Positions 35,315 through 45,009 are shown, counted from the first letter of the stretch. The stretch is 64,000 bases of DNA from an uncultured Parolsenella sp. (GCF_934660935.1 NZ_CAKUIH010000004.1:1-64000), one strand, 5' to 3'. Notes: generated by a model not told the origin, from the letters alone. Numbers and translations: made by a program.

Positions 35315-36364
35315 ATGAATGAGCGCACCTTCGATCAAGTAATGGCGGAAATCGCAATGGGGCTCGAGCGCGACGCCGAGCATGACATCCCCTACCTCAC
35401 GAGCAAGGCAGAAGAGTACCGAGAGCACCCTCAGAGCAGGGAAATCCTTCGCGCGATCGGCAGGATGGTCTTCGATGCCCTGCCTGATGACAAGAAGGAT
35501 GAGTTCCAGAAGCTCGTCGACAACCATGCGGACGGAACAGAATCAGTCCTCAAGGAGGTCGTCTTCTGCCTGAAGACCGGCGAGCCAGAGAAGGCCCTCC
35601 GTCTTATCGAGCCCCTCGTTCAGAGCTTTGACGAAATGATTACCGCAGGGTGCTACCGCGACGACAAGGAGAGCGTCTATTTCGACTTCACCTCGCCCAT
35701 CGAGGAGATCGTCTGGAGGGTGCACACTGACGAGTCGCGGATCGTACGCGTCTGTCCGGAGCCCTTCAGCCACGTCTACGCTCTCTACAGCGCCTGCCTC
35801 TATGAGACCGGCCAGCATGAGGCCGCCATCGCCGCCGAGGAAAAGGCCATCAGGTGGAATCCCTCGGACGCAAATCTTCGCTTCGAGGTTGGCGAGAACT
35901 ACAAGAAGCTCGGGGACATGAAAGCCCTGGACGAGGCCCTCGACGCGGCCCATCCGTACGTTCGCGACGCTGCCGGCATGGCCAAGTTCCACAGGGAAAA
36001 GGCCTTCTACCTCGTCGAGACGGGCAACTACGAGCTTGCCGCCGCGTACCTGGTCTTCAGCACGGTATTCGAGAACAGCAACCTCGTTGGCAGCGAACTC
36101 ATGTACCTCAAGAGGGAGTGCGGCGCGGACTTCACGGACATGACCGTAGACGAGGCGGCGACAATCCTCGAGAGATCCGAAGAGGCCTATCTCCCTGACG
36201 AGGGCACGCTCGCCGCGTTGTCATCGATCATCGGCATCGCCCTTAAGCACGATGACGCGCAGACGGCAACGCGGGCAGCCATAGACCTCTACGAGCTCAC
36301 CGGCGACGAGGACGTGAAGCAGCTCGCCATGCAGCTCATGGGAGATGGCGAAGGCGAGCAGTGA
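35315..36364 (+). CDS. TPR-like repeat protein of unknown role
   Basis: A 349-residue acidic, all-helical protein. Helical pairs such as LYSACLYETGQHEAAIAAEEKAIRWNP and LRFEVGENYKKLGDMKALDEAL are clear tetratricopeptide-type repeats (about 165-230), with weaker ones on both sides. No signal peptide or catalytic motif. It follows the serpin by 27 bases and precedes the SNF2 gene in the same direction. TPR proteins serve as scaffolds; it probably assembles products of this cluster. A related TPR-like gene occurs at 42622-43662. Confidence 0.75.
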   Translation: MNERTFDQVMAEIAMGLERDAEHDIPYLTSKAEEYREHPQSREILRAIGRMVFDALPDDKKDEFQKLVDNHADGTESVLKEVVFCLKTGEPEKALRLIEPLVQSFDEMITAGCYRDDKESVYFDFTSPIEEIVWRVHTDESRIVRVCPEPFSHVYALYSACLYETGQHEAAIAAEEKAIRWNPSDANLRFEVGENYKKLGDMKALDEALDAAHPYVRDAAGMAKFHREKAFYLVETGNYELAAAYLVFSTVFENSNLVGSELMYLKRECGADFTDMTVDEAATILERSEEAYLPDEGTLAALSSIIGIALKHDDAQTATRAAIDLYELTGDEDVKQLAMQLMGDGEGEQ

Positions 36365-36365
36365 C

Positions 36366-36490
36366 AGGCGCGGGCGCTATGGGCTGGCTCGGCGGGCACA
36401 GTAGCGAAGGCGCGGACGTCATGGGCGGGCTCGGCGGGCAGCGGCTCGGCCATCCATGCCCGCGCCTCGGCTCTCGGCGGCGCGCGGCCG
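36366..36490. repeat. Imperfect tandem duplication in the spacer before the SNF2 gene
   Basis: A unit with ATGGGC(T/G)GGCTCGGCGGGCA occurs twice (about 36379-36400 and 36420-36441), with CGGCTCGG echoes after it. The spacer 36365-36571 has no gene. Confidence 0.55.
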
Positions 36491-36571
36491 TTCAACGAAT
36501 AGACCCGCCACCTCGGCGGGCGTGTAGGAGAATGAATGGTCCGCAATTAATGTCTTGAGATAGGGCTTTTG

Positions 36572-39500
36572 ATGGCTAGAGGATTCACCAACAGCGAAGC
36601 AAGAGACTTGATCGAGCGCTCCAACGCCCTGCTGGAGGAGTTCAACGCTGCCGCTCAGCTGTCAGAAACGCGTCACGCGGAACTTGCCCAAGTCGTGCGG
36701 GAGACACGCAGCAGGAAGGTCGATGCCCGTTTTTCGGATGTCGTGATTCGACAAGCGGGAGAGAACACCTTCGAAGTACTCGACATCAACCCCTTGGGGG
36801 CCATTACCCTCGACCAGCTGAACGGCATCGAAAACCCTTCCCTCGTACAAATTACTGACGGGCTTGAGACGCACACCCTCGCGGAGTGTCAGCAGCGAGC
36901 GTTCGAGGGAACGCGCATCAACCTCGACGGCCGCCATGACGCCGCTGCAAACGCGGTGCTCCATGCCGCCTTTGTCTCCGCAAATTCTCATGAGCCCGCA
37001 GTGATCTGCAAGCACGCTGCAGATGCCTACGGACCGCATGTTCAGGCCCTCGTCGAGAAGGTCGAGGCGGGCAGCGGCACGTTCAAGAGGCTGTTCGCTT
37101 CCCGCGACAAGAAGGACGAGGCAGAGAGGTCCTACCTCGAGCTAAAAGCCCTGATAGACCAGCGTCTCGACCCCGCCGCATCAACCGCCCTCGACACGCT
37201 CAACTCGCTTCCCAACATCTCGCAAGACGCCGCGTGGGCGTGGTTCTCCTCGAACCGGGAAGACGCGCTTCGCGAGGTCGGCACGGTCTCCCCGTCAGTG
37301 GTCGGGACTGACGACTGGCAGTTCCTCTCCTCAGATGCGAAGAAGCTTTCGGGCGAGGTCTCAGACTACGGAGCGCGGCTCTCGGAGAAGTCTGATGCCA
37401 GCCCGGCCTCCCTGGAGAGCCAGATTCGCAGGGCCGTCAGCAAGAGCTTCGCGGGAGACGTGCTCAGCACCCTCAAGACCGTCCCCATCGAGGAGCTCGC
37501 CCGCACCGGGCGTGGCATTCGAGTCAAGTCGCTCAGGGACGCGGGCTTCGAGACCATCGCGGACGTCTACACTGCAACAAAGACCGAGCTAGAGAGCGTA
37601 CATGGCATCTCCTACTCCGGCGCTTGTGACATCAAGAAGGCGGCGACGGAGTTTGCGGGCGAGGTTGAGAAGGGCCTCAAACTCCGTCTCTCGGCAGACA
37701 ACAAGACGCCCGAGGCGACCCGCATCCTCTGCGCCGCCTCCGCGCTTAAAGAGTGGGGGGAGCTCTCCCGTGAGTGTGGCACCCTCCTAAGCATGGCCAC
37801 CGAGAAGACCAGCGCGCCACTCGCCGAGCTCAGCGTCGCGAGGAAGCCGATGGCCTGGCTCTTCTCCACCTCGGAGGAGCGCGAGAAGGCAACGGGCGCG
37901 TATAACAGCCTCAACGCCTTCCTCGTGAGCGAAACCGCCCTGAAGGCCAACGCCACGCTCAAGCGTATGTACAAGCTCGAGCAAAACACCGTGCCCGCCG
38001 ACCAGGCCTGGGCGGAGTTCACCGCAAACCCCGTCGCGATCATCAACGTCCTGGAAGACGTCGTACCGGAGGCCCTTGGCAACGACGACACGCTCTTCGG
38101 CCTCCCCGAGGAACTCGCCCGCGAGATCCAAGACGAGGCCTTCTTCCCGGACGGTCTCCTCTGCACCCTGCGCCGCTACCAGGAGTGGGGCGTGAAGTAC
38201 ATCCTCCACCAGGGCAAGACCCTACTCGGCGACGAGATGGGCCTGGGAAAGACCGTCCAGGCCATCGCGGCGATGGTATCGCTCAAGAACGTTGGAGAGG
38301 CGAAGTTCCTTGTGGTTTGCCCCGCGAGCGTGCTCGAGAACTGGTGCAGGGAGGTCAAGAAGCACAGCAAGCTCCGCGTGACGAAGGTGCACGGACGCAA
38401 CTGCCGCACGGCCTTCGAAGACTGGACCAGGACCGGCGGCGTCGCCGTCACCACCTACGAGACCACCGGAAAGCTGAAACTCGCCGAAGGCTCCACCTAT
38501 GGCCTCGCCGTGGTCGACGAGGCGCACTACATTAAGAACCCCGAGGCAGCGCGCTCGAAGAACACCCTGAGGCTCCTCAGGAACGCCAACAGGGTCCTCC
38601 TCATGACGGGCACCGCGCTCGAGAACAAGGTCGACGAGATGCTGACCTTAATCGGCTATCTTCGCCCGGACATCGCGAGGCGCGCCAGACCCCTCGCCTT
38701 CATGTCGGGCGCCCAGCGTTTCAGGGACGAGGTCGCCCCCGTCTACTACCGCCGCAAGAGGGAGGACGTGCTCACGGAGCTCCCGGAGCTCATCGAGAGC
38801 GAGGAGTGGTGCACTCTCGGCGAGGTCGAGAAGGAAGCATACGAGCGCGCCGTCCTCAGGAGGTCAATCATGGCGTCGCGCCAGGTCTCGTGGAACGTCG
38901 CCAACCTCGAGGAGGACTCCTCCAAGGCGAAGAGACTGCTCGAGATCATCGACAGCGCCGCGGACGACAGCAGGAAGGTCCTCGTCTTCACATTCTTCCT
39001 CAACACCGCCTACGGCATCGCAAACCTACTGGGCGACAAGTGCGTCGGCATGATCAACGGCTCCATCCCTCCCGCGAGAAGGCAGGAGATCGTCGAGGAG
39101 TTTGACGCCGCGGAGCCCGGATCGGTGCTGGTGGCGCAGATCCAGTCGGGCGGAACCGGCATGAACATCCAGTGCGCGAGCGTCGTCGTCTTCTGCGAGC
39201 CGCAGTACAAACCCTCGATCGAGAACCAGGCGGTCTCGCGTGCGTATCGCATGGGCCAGACGCGCAGCGTCCTTGCCTTCCGTCTGCTGTGCGAGAACAC
39301 GGTCGACGAGCGCATCCTCCAGATCATCCGTGACAAGCAGAAGATCTTCGACGCCTTCGCGGACAAGTCCTCCGCGGCAGCCGCTGCCGCGGAGCAGGAC
39401 ATCGCCGTGGACGACAAGGGTATGGGCAAGATCATCGAGGAGGAGATCGAGCGCATCAAGGCGGAGAACCCCGAGCTCGCAGCCCAGGTCGAGCGCGAGA

Positions 39501-39832
39501 TGGCAGAGGCTCGCGAGTCGGGACTCGACATCGATGACGAGGGCGTGGCTCGTGCCAGCACCCGCGCGGAAGGCGTCGCGCATGTGCCCGCCGCAAGGCC
39601 CAGGCGCGTGACGGGCACGACGCGCCAGGCGAGCACGAGGCCCGCATCGCGCCCGAAGCCCTCGGTAGATACGTTATCCGCGGCGAGCGTCGGCGTCCGC
39701 GCGGATAGCGCGGTTCGGCCGGCCGCGGTCAAGATGACGCCGCGGTTCTGTCCCAACTGCGGCAACGCGTTCTCCCCAGGCACCAAGTTCTGCTGTTACT
39801 GCGGTGCCAAGCTACCCAGCGCCACGCTGTAA
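36572..39832 (+). CDS. Large SNF2-family ATPase with internal duplication, HhH and C-terminal zinc ribbon
   Basis: A 1086-residue protein. The C-terminal half is a complete Snf2 motor: GDEMGLGKT (about 553-561), VVDEAHYIKN (647-656), LLMTGTALENKVDEM, QSGGTGMNIQ (858-867) and VSRAYRMGQT. The N-terminal half has two copies of a roughly 75-residue helical unit (about 169-247 and 425-503) that flank a helix-hairpin-helix segment (about 308-360, VKSLRDAGFETIADVYTAT). The end is a four-cysteine zinc ribbon (CPNC...CCYC, 1060-1077). A low-complexity Ala/Arg/Pro linker (about 930-1055) joins motor and ribbon. Such proteins translocate on DNA and remodel bound proteins. The ATG at 36572 is preferred to the TTG just before it. 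It is the largest enzyme of the cluster. Confidence 0.9.
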   Translation: MARGFTNSEARDLIERSNALLEEFNAAAQLSETRHAELAQVVRETRSRKVDARFSDVVIRQAGENTFEVLDINPLGAITLDQLNGIENPSLVQITDGLETHTLAECQQRAFEGTRINLDGRHDAAANAVLHAAFVSANSHEPAVICKHAADAYGPHVQALVEKVEAGSGTFKRLFASRDKKDEAERSYLELKALIDQRLDPAASTALDTLNSLPNISQDAAWAWFSSNREDALREVGTVSPSVVGTDDWQFLSSDAKKLSGEVSDYGARLSEKSDASPASLESQIRRAVSKSFAGDVLSTLKTVPIEELARTGRGIRVKSLRDAGFETIADVYTATKTELESVHGISYSGACDIKKAATEFAGEVEKGLKLRLSADNKTPEATRILCAASALKEWGELSRECGTLLSMATEKTSAPLAELSVARKPMAWLFSTSEEREKATGAYNSLNAFLVSETALKANATLKRMYKLEQNTVPADQAWAEFTANPVAIINVLEDVVPEALGNDDTLFGLPEELAREIQDEAFFPDGLLCTLRRYQEWGVKYILHQGKTLLGDEMGLGKTVQAIAAMVSLKNVGEAKFLVVCPASVLENWCREVKKHSKLRVTKVHGRNCRTAFEDWTRTGGVAVTTYETTGKLKLAEGSTYGLAVVDEAHYIKNPEAARSKNTLRLLRNANRVLLMTGTALENKVDEMLTLIGYLRPDIARRARPLAFMSGAQRFRDEVAPVYYRRKREDVLTELPELIESEEWCTLGEVEKEAYERAVLRRSIMASRQVSWNVANLEEDSSKAKRLLEIIDSAADDSRKVLVFTFFLNTAYGIANLLGDKCVGMINGSIPPARRQEIVEEFDAAEPGSVLVAQIQSGGTGMNIQCASVVVFCEPQYKPSIENQAVSRAYRMGQTRSVLAFRLLCENTVDERILQIIRDKQKIFDAFADKSSAAAAAAEQDIAVDDKGMGKIIEEEIERIKAENPELAAQVEREMAEARESGLDIDDEGVARASTRAEGVAHVPAARPRRVTGTTRQASTRPASRPKPSVDTLSAASVGVRADSAVRPAAVKMTPRFCPNCGNAFSPGTKFCCYCGAKLPSATL

Positions 39833-39923
39833 GAAATGCGGTGCCTAGGCCGCAGGCCCTGTGCCAGGCACCACGTCGCAAGCGCCACATCGTTAGCGTC
39901 ACATCGTCATTTGGAGGAAACCG

Positions 39924-40472
39924 ATGAAACTCACAGACGAAGAGCTCGACGAACTTCTCGCAAGCAGAGACCTCGAGCTCGCCCAGCCTCACAACCCGCG
40001 CTGCAGCTACCGCAAGGGCGACTGGCTCCTCACGCGCTGCAAGCGCTGCGGCGTCGTGGCTCACTACCGTCTCAGCTACATCATCGAGAAGGGCGAGGTC
40101 GGAGAACCCGTCTGCCGCGCCTGCTACTGGCCGGGCTGGTACGACGACTGCCATGACCTCCAGGCAAAGATCATCCAGAAGCATCTCGACGAGGGCTACG
40201 AGCTCGACTTCCTTCTCGACTCCGGCTTCGCCTCCCCCAGACATAGCCTCGATTGGGCGGCCGCCGACAAGCTCGCGAGCGAGCACGGCTACAAGCTCGT
40301 TGGCCTCATCCACGGCACCCGCGAGGGCGACGACCTCATGGTCGTCCGCTGCAACGCCTGCGGCCGTCAGGCGGTCGAACGCCCCGGCGACGTCGTGTTT
40401 GGCTGCACTTGTAAGGGCAAAGGCCTGGGAGACCGCAGCCCCTATCCGGCCGACAAGGCACTCGGAGCATAG
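39924..40472 (+). CDS. Zinc-binding protein with paired CxxC motifs, unknown function
   Basis: A 182-residue protein with two zinc-site halves near the N terminus (C39KRC42 and C64RAC67) and two near the C terminus (C143NAC146 and C161TC163), enough for two treble-clef or ribbon sites. The middle is helical with a short acidic stretch. GGAGGAAACCG precedes the ATG. It follows the SNF2 gene by 91 bases. The zinc sites suggest nucleic-acid binding, perhaps with the SNF2 motor; no family recognised. Confidence 0.7.
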   Translation: MKLTDEELDELLASRDLELAQPHNPRCSYRKGDWLLTRCKRCGVVAHYRLSYIIEKGEVGEPVCRACYWPGWYDDCHDLQAKIIQKHLDEGYELDFLLDSGFASPRHSLDWAAADKLASEHGYKLVGLIHGTREGDDLMVVRCNACGRQAVERPGDVVFGCTCKGKGLGDRSPYPADKALGA

Positions 40473-40631
40473 CAGGAGGCCGCCTCGCCCCGCGTGAGGG
40501 CAGACGGCCTTCTGCCATCGAAGCCAGGCGGGCGGAGCCGGCACCCGACAACGACAATCTGAGAGCTTCGTCGAGAAGCCTCGCCGGGACCACGGGGCTG
40601 GCACGCAGACAATGCCCCGGAGCCCTCGACC

Positions 40632-40913
40632 CTAGAACGGGCTCGTCCAGTCATGGTTGGAGTTGTCGGGGTCTCCCGCCTCGCGGCTCCAGTCGCGAGC
40701 GTCGCCGCTCATGTAGTCATCCATGGAGCCATAGCCGTAGTGGGAGTGACCGTTGTCCCAGTTGCCGTCCTCGGCGTCGTAGTGGCTCATGCGACCGTTG
40801 TCGTAGACCTCGGTATAGCTCGTGTAGTCGGAGTCGTTCTCGTGGCCCTCGTAGGAGTTGCCGTTCTCGTCGCTCGCGTCGACATCGTAAGAGGCCCATC
40901 CCCAGCACATCAT
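40632..40913 (-). CDS. Small Asp/Tyr/Ser/Gly/Asn-rich acidic protein, opposite strand
   Basis: A 93-residue protein of unusual make-up: almost no Leu, Ile or Lys, with many Asp, Ser, Tyr, Gly, Asn, Trp and His (for example GHENDSDYTSYTEVYDNGRM and HSHYGYGSMDDYMSG). AAAGGA stands before the double ATG at 40913. It is the only minus-strand gene inside the plus-strand cluster. Composition suggests an intrinsically disordered protein; DNA mimicry or metal binding are conceivable but unproven. No family recognised. Coding is supported by the ribosome site and biased composition, not by homology. Confidence 0.6.
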   Translation of the reverse strand: MMCWGWASYDVDASDENGNSYEGHENDSDYTSYTEVYDNGRMSHYDAEDGNWDNGHSHYGYGSMDDYMSGDARDWSREAGDPDNSNHDWTSPF

Positions 40914-41211
40914 GGCAGTTCCTTTCGTCGCATCCTTACGTTTCGCCAAATCCGGCAAAACCTTGGGCGAGCGGGCTTGTCCCCGCTCGTTGTCACACAT
41001 TCAACCGCGGGGGCATCGCCGCCTCGAGGGGTCGCTCGGGGCAGCGGCGGGGATTGTTTAGGGTTTGATGGAAGCGGCACCCGGATCCGCCCAAAGCGGC
41101 AGGGAGGCATCGCCGGCCACCGATTGCGATGGTGCGGGCACCGCGTTCACCACCTCACGCAATCCCAGGTAGATAGCGCTACTCAGCTCTCTGGGCGGCA
41201 CTCCGTCACCC

Positions 41212-41240
41212 TTGACACGCGTGTTACATTTGACTCTAGA
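41212..41240 (+). promoter_or_regulatory. Candidate promoter for the distal half of the accessory cluster
   Basis: A perfect TTGACA (41212-41217) is followed after 17 bases by TCTAGA (41235-41240), a weak -10. It lies 132 bases before the gene at 41372. The rest of the gap 40914-41371 shows nothing else. Confidence 0.5.
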
Positions 41241-41371
41241 GACCACTCGCGGCCAAAGCCGCCCAAGGCACAGCGCGATGGCTCTCGTGCGGGAAATCGC
41301 GGCGGCTAAGTGCCGGCCGCTGGCTCAAAACCACGCCCTCGCTATCGCGGCGGCAGACGTCAGGAGGGCGC

Positions 41372-42493
41372 ATGGCAGGCACGGCCTATTCGGCAGACAT
41401 CCTTCTCAAGCTCCTCGCCATCGCTGCCGCGGGCACTCCATACAACAACGACGCGATGCTGCGCCACCTCTTCGAGAACAAGGGCCGACCCCTGCTCGAC
41501 GCCTACGGAGATCCCGTCCGCAGCAAGGATGATTCCGTCAATCTCGACCGCAACACCGAGCGTGACTATATGTGCCTCGTCGTCAACGAGGACCCCTTCA
41601 AATACGTGAAGCGCACGAAGACCCAGTACCTGCCGCGCACGAAAACGCCCCGTCTGAGCTATGACGACGTCCTCGCCGAGCAAGACGCCTGGTTCAACGA
41701 GAACGCCTACGCGACCGCTTTTCAGACGGTGCTGGGCAGCTTTGCCGATCAACGCAACCGCGCGAGCCGCCTCGACAAGATCGCCGCCACGCTGGCGGAG
41801 CGCGGCATCGCACGCGACGACATCGACGAAGCCATCCGCCGCTGCAAGAACGCTGACGAGAAGACTGCAGGCCTGACGACGCTCGCCCTGGGCAGGCTCC
41901 TCTTCGCGCGCGCAGAGCGCAAGCCCTCCGAGGAGCTGGAGCCGCAGGCGAAGGGCGCCCCCACAGCGAGCCCTATCAAAAACGCAGACGCCAACGCGCC
42001 GGCAGGTGCCGATGCCACGCCGTCAGATGCGCCCTCGCTTCGCACGTTGCTTGCCCTGCTTGCGGGCGGTCCCTCCTCCCCTCTCGGCGTCCGCGCCTGG
42101 AGCGAGACGGAGGCGCTCGACGCCCTCTTCCCGGCAGCGCTGATCAAGGCGCTGCCCGCCGATGAGGATGGCCGCGAGCGCGTGCTCTCCGGAGCCCTCT
42201 CGCCCATCGAGCGCCAGGCGGCACGCAACGCACTCACGGCATCGAATGGCCTCGCCCTCGGCCGATGGCGCGAGCAGCTCGCGACGCTTCCGGGGATTGA
42301 TCCCGACGCGACGTGGGCTATGATCGCAGGTCTTAAGTCATCAACGAATGGCGAGCTCAAACGAGCTATTTTTGCCATCTCGCGCGCATCGACAGACGAC
42401 GCTCCGCTCGCGCTCGTGCTTCTGCTCGCCCTCGCGCTTCTCGGCACGGCATCGTTCGAGGGTCTCCCGAAGATCGCCCAGACCAACCTCTAG
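41372..42493 (+). CDS. Hypothetical protein of the accessory cluster
   Basis: A 373-residue protein I do not recognise. The N-terminal half is mixed (NNDAMLRHLFENKGRPLLDAY, DYMCLVVNEDPFKYVKRTKTQ). A Pro/Ala linker (about 190-220) leads to a helical C-terminal half that ends in a hydrophobic segment (LALVLLLALALLGTASF, about 344-360) which may be a membrane helix or a buried helix. AGGAGGG precedes the ATG. Its own upstream promoter candidate starts the second half of the plus-strand cluster. Its function is probably tied to the AAA+ and TPR genes beside it. Confidence 0.7.
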   Translation: MAGTAYSADILLKLLAIAAAGTPYNNDAMLRHLFENKGRPLLDAYGDPVRSKDDSVNLDRNTERDYMCLVVNEDPFKYVKRTKTQYLPRTKTPRLSYDDVLAEQDAWFNENAYATAFQTVLGSFADQRNRASRLDKIAATLAERGIARDDIDEAIRRCKNADEKTAGLTTLALGRLLFARAERKPSEELEPQAKGAPTASPIKNADANAPAGADATPSDAPSLRTLLALLAGGPSSPLGVRAWSETEALDALFPAALIKALPADEDGRERVLSGALSPIERQAARNALTASNGLALGRWREQLATLPGIDPDATWAMIAGLKSSTNGELKRAIFAISRASTDDAPLALVLLLALALLGTASFEGLPKIAQTNL

Positions 42494-42621
42494 CAAGCGG
42501 GCGCTTTGCTCCGCAGGCCTCACGCCCGCACGATCACGCGCCCGCACGACCCGCGCCACAGACGCAACCCGCACCGCAAGTTCACGGCTACGCTCCTCCC
42601 ACCCGCGAAGAAGGGAACCAC

Positions 42622-43662
42622 ATGCTCGAAGAAGACAAGATGTCCTACGACGAGACCGACGCTGACGGCCAGAACGCCGCCGATCAGGACTGCGAGCCCG
42701 AGGAAGAAGACGGCAGCTGGTACGGAGGGCTCCCCATCGTGTCGACCACGGAGGCGCTCGCCCTCGTCGAGGGGGCAAGCTCCGGCGGGCTGAGGCGCTC
42801 CATCGCCGATCTCGTCCTCAACTTCGACGACATCTCGATTGACAGCGTCAGCCTCCACAACCTCACGAACGTCTTCCTCACGAGCCATGACTTCGAGTAC
42901 GCCCTTAACCTCGCGAAGCTCGGCCTTGACCGTTTCCCGAGGTCCGTCACCCATCTGGCGGACGCCGTCCAGGCCTGCGCCAGACTCGGCCACGTCGAGG
43001 AGGGTATGGCGTTCGTCAACCAGGCGCTCGAGATTCGCATGGATCGCTGGGACTGGTACCTCGTCGTTTGGGTTGCGTCCTTCTTCAAGTACGCGCTCGA
43101 CTCCCTCCCCGACGACGAGTGCGAGGCGCTCGTCTCGAAGGCCGTCGACATCCTCAACTCCTACGAGGCATGCCACGCCTTCGACGAACGCGTGCGCAAC
43201 CAGAAGGCGGAGGTCCTCGCTGCCGCCAACCACATGGCCGAGGCGGCCGAGGAGCTCGAGGACGCGATCTTCTCGCCCCAGCGCACGCCCATCGACAAGA
43301 GCATGACCCTCATGCCCGCCTCCCAGTGCTGCATGACCTACCTGCAGCTATTTGGCTCTACGGTTGCCGCGAGGAAGATCGGCGACGTTGCCAGGCGCGG
43401 ATACGCCAGCCTCGCGCAGAACCATCAGAGCGCAAGCGCCAGCGCGTTTCTCCTCTACGAGGCCTTCGCGCTCGACTCCGAGATATCGAACCAGCGCGAA
43501 TACGCCGACGGCTTTGGCAACGAGACCAAGGTGACACAGCTGCTCGACGCCTATGAGATCGCCTACCGACAGGCTGACGACGAGGAGACGCGCGAGCTCA
43601 TTCGCCAGCGTTTCGACGTCGCCTGCAGCAGGGCGCATCTGAAGAATCGCACGCTCGAGTAA
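42622..43662 (+). CDS. TPR-like helical protein of the accessory cluster
   Basis: A 346-residue helical protein. A disordered acidic start (about residues 1-35) is followed by repeat-like helix pairs: FLTSHDFEYALNLAKLGLD, HLADAVQACARLGHVEEGMAF and NQKAEVLAAANHMAEAAEEL. These look like tetratricopeptide-type repeats. It may be the counterpart of the TPR gene at 35315. No enzymatic motif or signal peptide. A weak GAAGAAGGGAACCAC precedes the ATG. Confidence 0.7.
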   Translation: MLEEDKMSYDETDADGQNAADQDCEPEEEDGSWYGGLPIVSTTEALALVEGASSGGLRRSIADLVLNFDDISIDSVSLHNLTNVFLTSHDFEYALNLAKLGLDRFPRSVTHLADAVQACARLGHVEEGMAFVNQALEIRMDRWDWYLVVWVASFFKYALDSLPDDECEALVSKAVDILNSYEACHAFDERVRNQKAEVLAAANHMAEAAEELEDAIFSPQRTPIDKSMTLMPASQCCMTYLQLFGSTVAARKIGDVARRGYASLAQNHQSASASAFLLYEAFALDSEISNQREYADGFGNETKVTQLLDAYEIAYRQADDEETRELIRQRFDVACSRAHLKNRTLE

Positions 43663-43781
43663 CGCGACAAACCGAATCCCCAATCAATCCCTGAAGCGGC
43701 CCCCGGCATACCCCCGGGGGCCGCTGTCGTCTCGGTCATTGTGTTTGTCAGCAAGCGGGCAGCCGGCCCAGCAGGACGGAG

Positions 43782-43847
43782 GCCCATCCAAGCGGGCAGC
43801 CAGCCCAGCGGGCTGACAAGCCCATCCAACCGGGCAGCCAGCCCAAC
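43782..43847. repeat. Imperfect tandem duplication before the YbjN-like gene
   Basis: A 28-base unit with GCCCATCCAA(G/C)CGGGCAGCC occurs at 43782-43809 and again at 43820-43847, 38 bases apart; further GGGCAGCC echoes precede. It ends 34 bases before the next start codon. Confidence 0.65.
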
Positions 43848-43880
43848 AGATGGCCGCCCACCCGAGAGAAGGGACAACAC

Positions 43881-44450
43881 ATGGACTTCGGCAAGATCGA
43901 CGAGCTCTTTGGCACCAGCAACGACAACGACGAGCGTCCGGCATCCAACCCTGGCATCAGCCCCACGGAAGACCCCGTGGCCTGGATTCGCAACGTCCTC
44001 TCTGAGAACGAGGAGTTCACCTTCTACCCGGTAGGAGAGAACCGTTGGGCCGCCCACGAGAACCACCTCGGCAAGCCCGTGACCACGACCGTCTCCCTCG
44101 TGGACGGTATGGTCGAGGTCGAGGCGAGCGTGCCCATCGGCGTCAACGAGGAGAACGTCGCCGCTCTTCGCGTCTTCCAGATGCTCCGCCAGGCAAACTA
44201 CAAGATTCGCGGCTTCAGGCGCGCCATGCCCGGCGAGCCCTTCGCCTCCGTCATCCATCACGCCGTCACTGACAACCTCGACCTGGATCGCCTCATCACC
44301 GTCACGAACCACACCCTGTGCTCGTCCCTGCGCGACGCCCTCGACATCCGCAACGGCGAGAAGAGCGTCCACGACGTCTGGCTCGAGAACACGAAGCGCC
44401 GCATGAAGTTCGCCTTCATGTCGGAGCTCTTCTCCGGCGAAAGCGACTAG
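43881..44450 (+). CDS. YbjN-like (type III secretion chaperone-fold) protein
   Basis: A 189-residue acidic protein. After a disordered start of about 30 residues it reads as a YbjN-type domain: alternating strands (FTFYPVGENRWAAH, PVTTTVSLVDGMVEVEASVPIGV), then a helix with NEENVAALRVFQMLRQANYKIRGF and a C-terminal helical part. YbjN-fold proteins bind partner proteins and often stand next to AAA+ or secretion genes. It is followed 84 bases later by a shorter protein of possibly the same fold, then by the AAA+ gene. Confidence 0.6.
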   Translation: MDFGKIDELFGTSNDNDERPASNPGISPTEDPVAWIRNVLSENEEFTFYPVGENRWAAHENHLGKPVTTTVSLVDGMVEVEASVPIGVNEENVAALRVFQMLRQANYKIRGFRRAMPGEPFASVIHHAVTDNLDLDRLITVTNHTLCSSLRDALDIRNGEKSVHDVWLENTKRRMKFAFMSELFSGESD

Positions 44451-44534
44451 CCAGTCGCGAGATCGTTCGCGAGACCTGCCACGACGCCACGAGCTCGGCG
44501 CAACACCCACAAGCATCCAAACGAAAGGACCACC

Positions 44535-45008
44535 ATGCTCTGCGAGAACCCCAACTTCGACCGCCTCGGCTTCGCCTTCAATTCCAGCGACTATGCCTTC
44601 GTCCCCTACGACGGCGACAGCATGGGCACCCTGATCGAGATCGATGGCGAGACCTATCCCGTCACCGTCAACGCCTATGACGACGGCGACAAGAAGGGCC
44701 AGCTCCACGTAGTCATGAACCTCCCACAGGTAGTTCCCGGCACCAGCGCCATCGACCTGCTCTTCGCCGTGCAGGAGATGCCAGAGAACTTCGACTTCTC
44801 CGCCGATCCGGTCGACGGCGAGACCCTCCTCACCAGCGCTCTCGAATACGACAGCGCCGAAGAGCTCAAGTCCGTCATAGAGCGCCACATCGCGGCCGCG
44901 CGCCGCCTCCTCCCCGTCATCAACCAGTACGTCGCCGTGGCGGCCGAGCGCGGCGAGAACGTCAACAACCCCTACAGCATCGACAACCTCATGGAAAAGG
45001 AGGACTAG
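44535..45008 (+). CDS. Small acidic protein coupled to the AAA+ ATPase
   Basis: A 157-residue acidic protein with an N-terminal beta-rich half (FAFNSSDYAFVPYDGD, TLIEIDGETYPVTVNAY, LHVVMNLPQVVPGTSAIDLL) and helical C terminus. It may be a second, shorter YbjN-like or chaperone-like partner, but the match is weak. GAAAGGA precedes the ATG. One base separates its stop from the ATG of the AAA+ gene, so the two are translated together, which argues for a complex. Confidence 0.65.
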   Translation: MLCENPNFDRLGFAFNSSDYAFVPYDGDSMGTLIEIDGETYPVTVNAYDDGDKKGQLHVVMNLPQVVPGTSAIDLLFAVQEMPENFDFSADPVDGETLLTSALEYDSAEELKSVIERHIAAARRLLPVINQYVAVAAERGENVNNPYSIDNLMEKED

Positions 45009-45009
45009 C

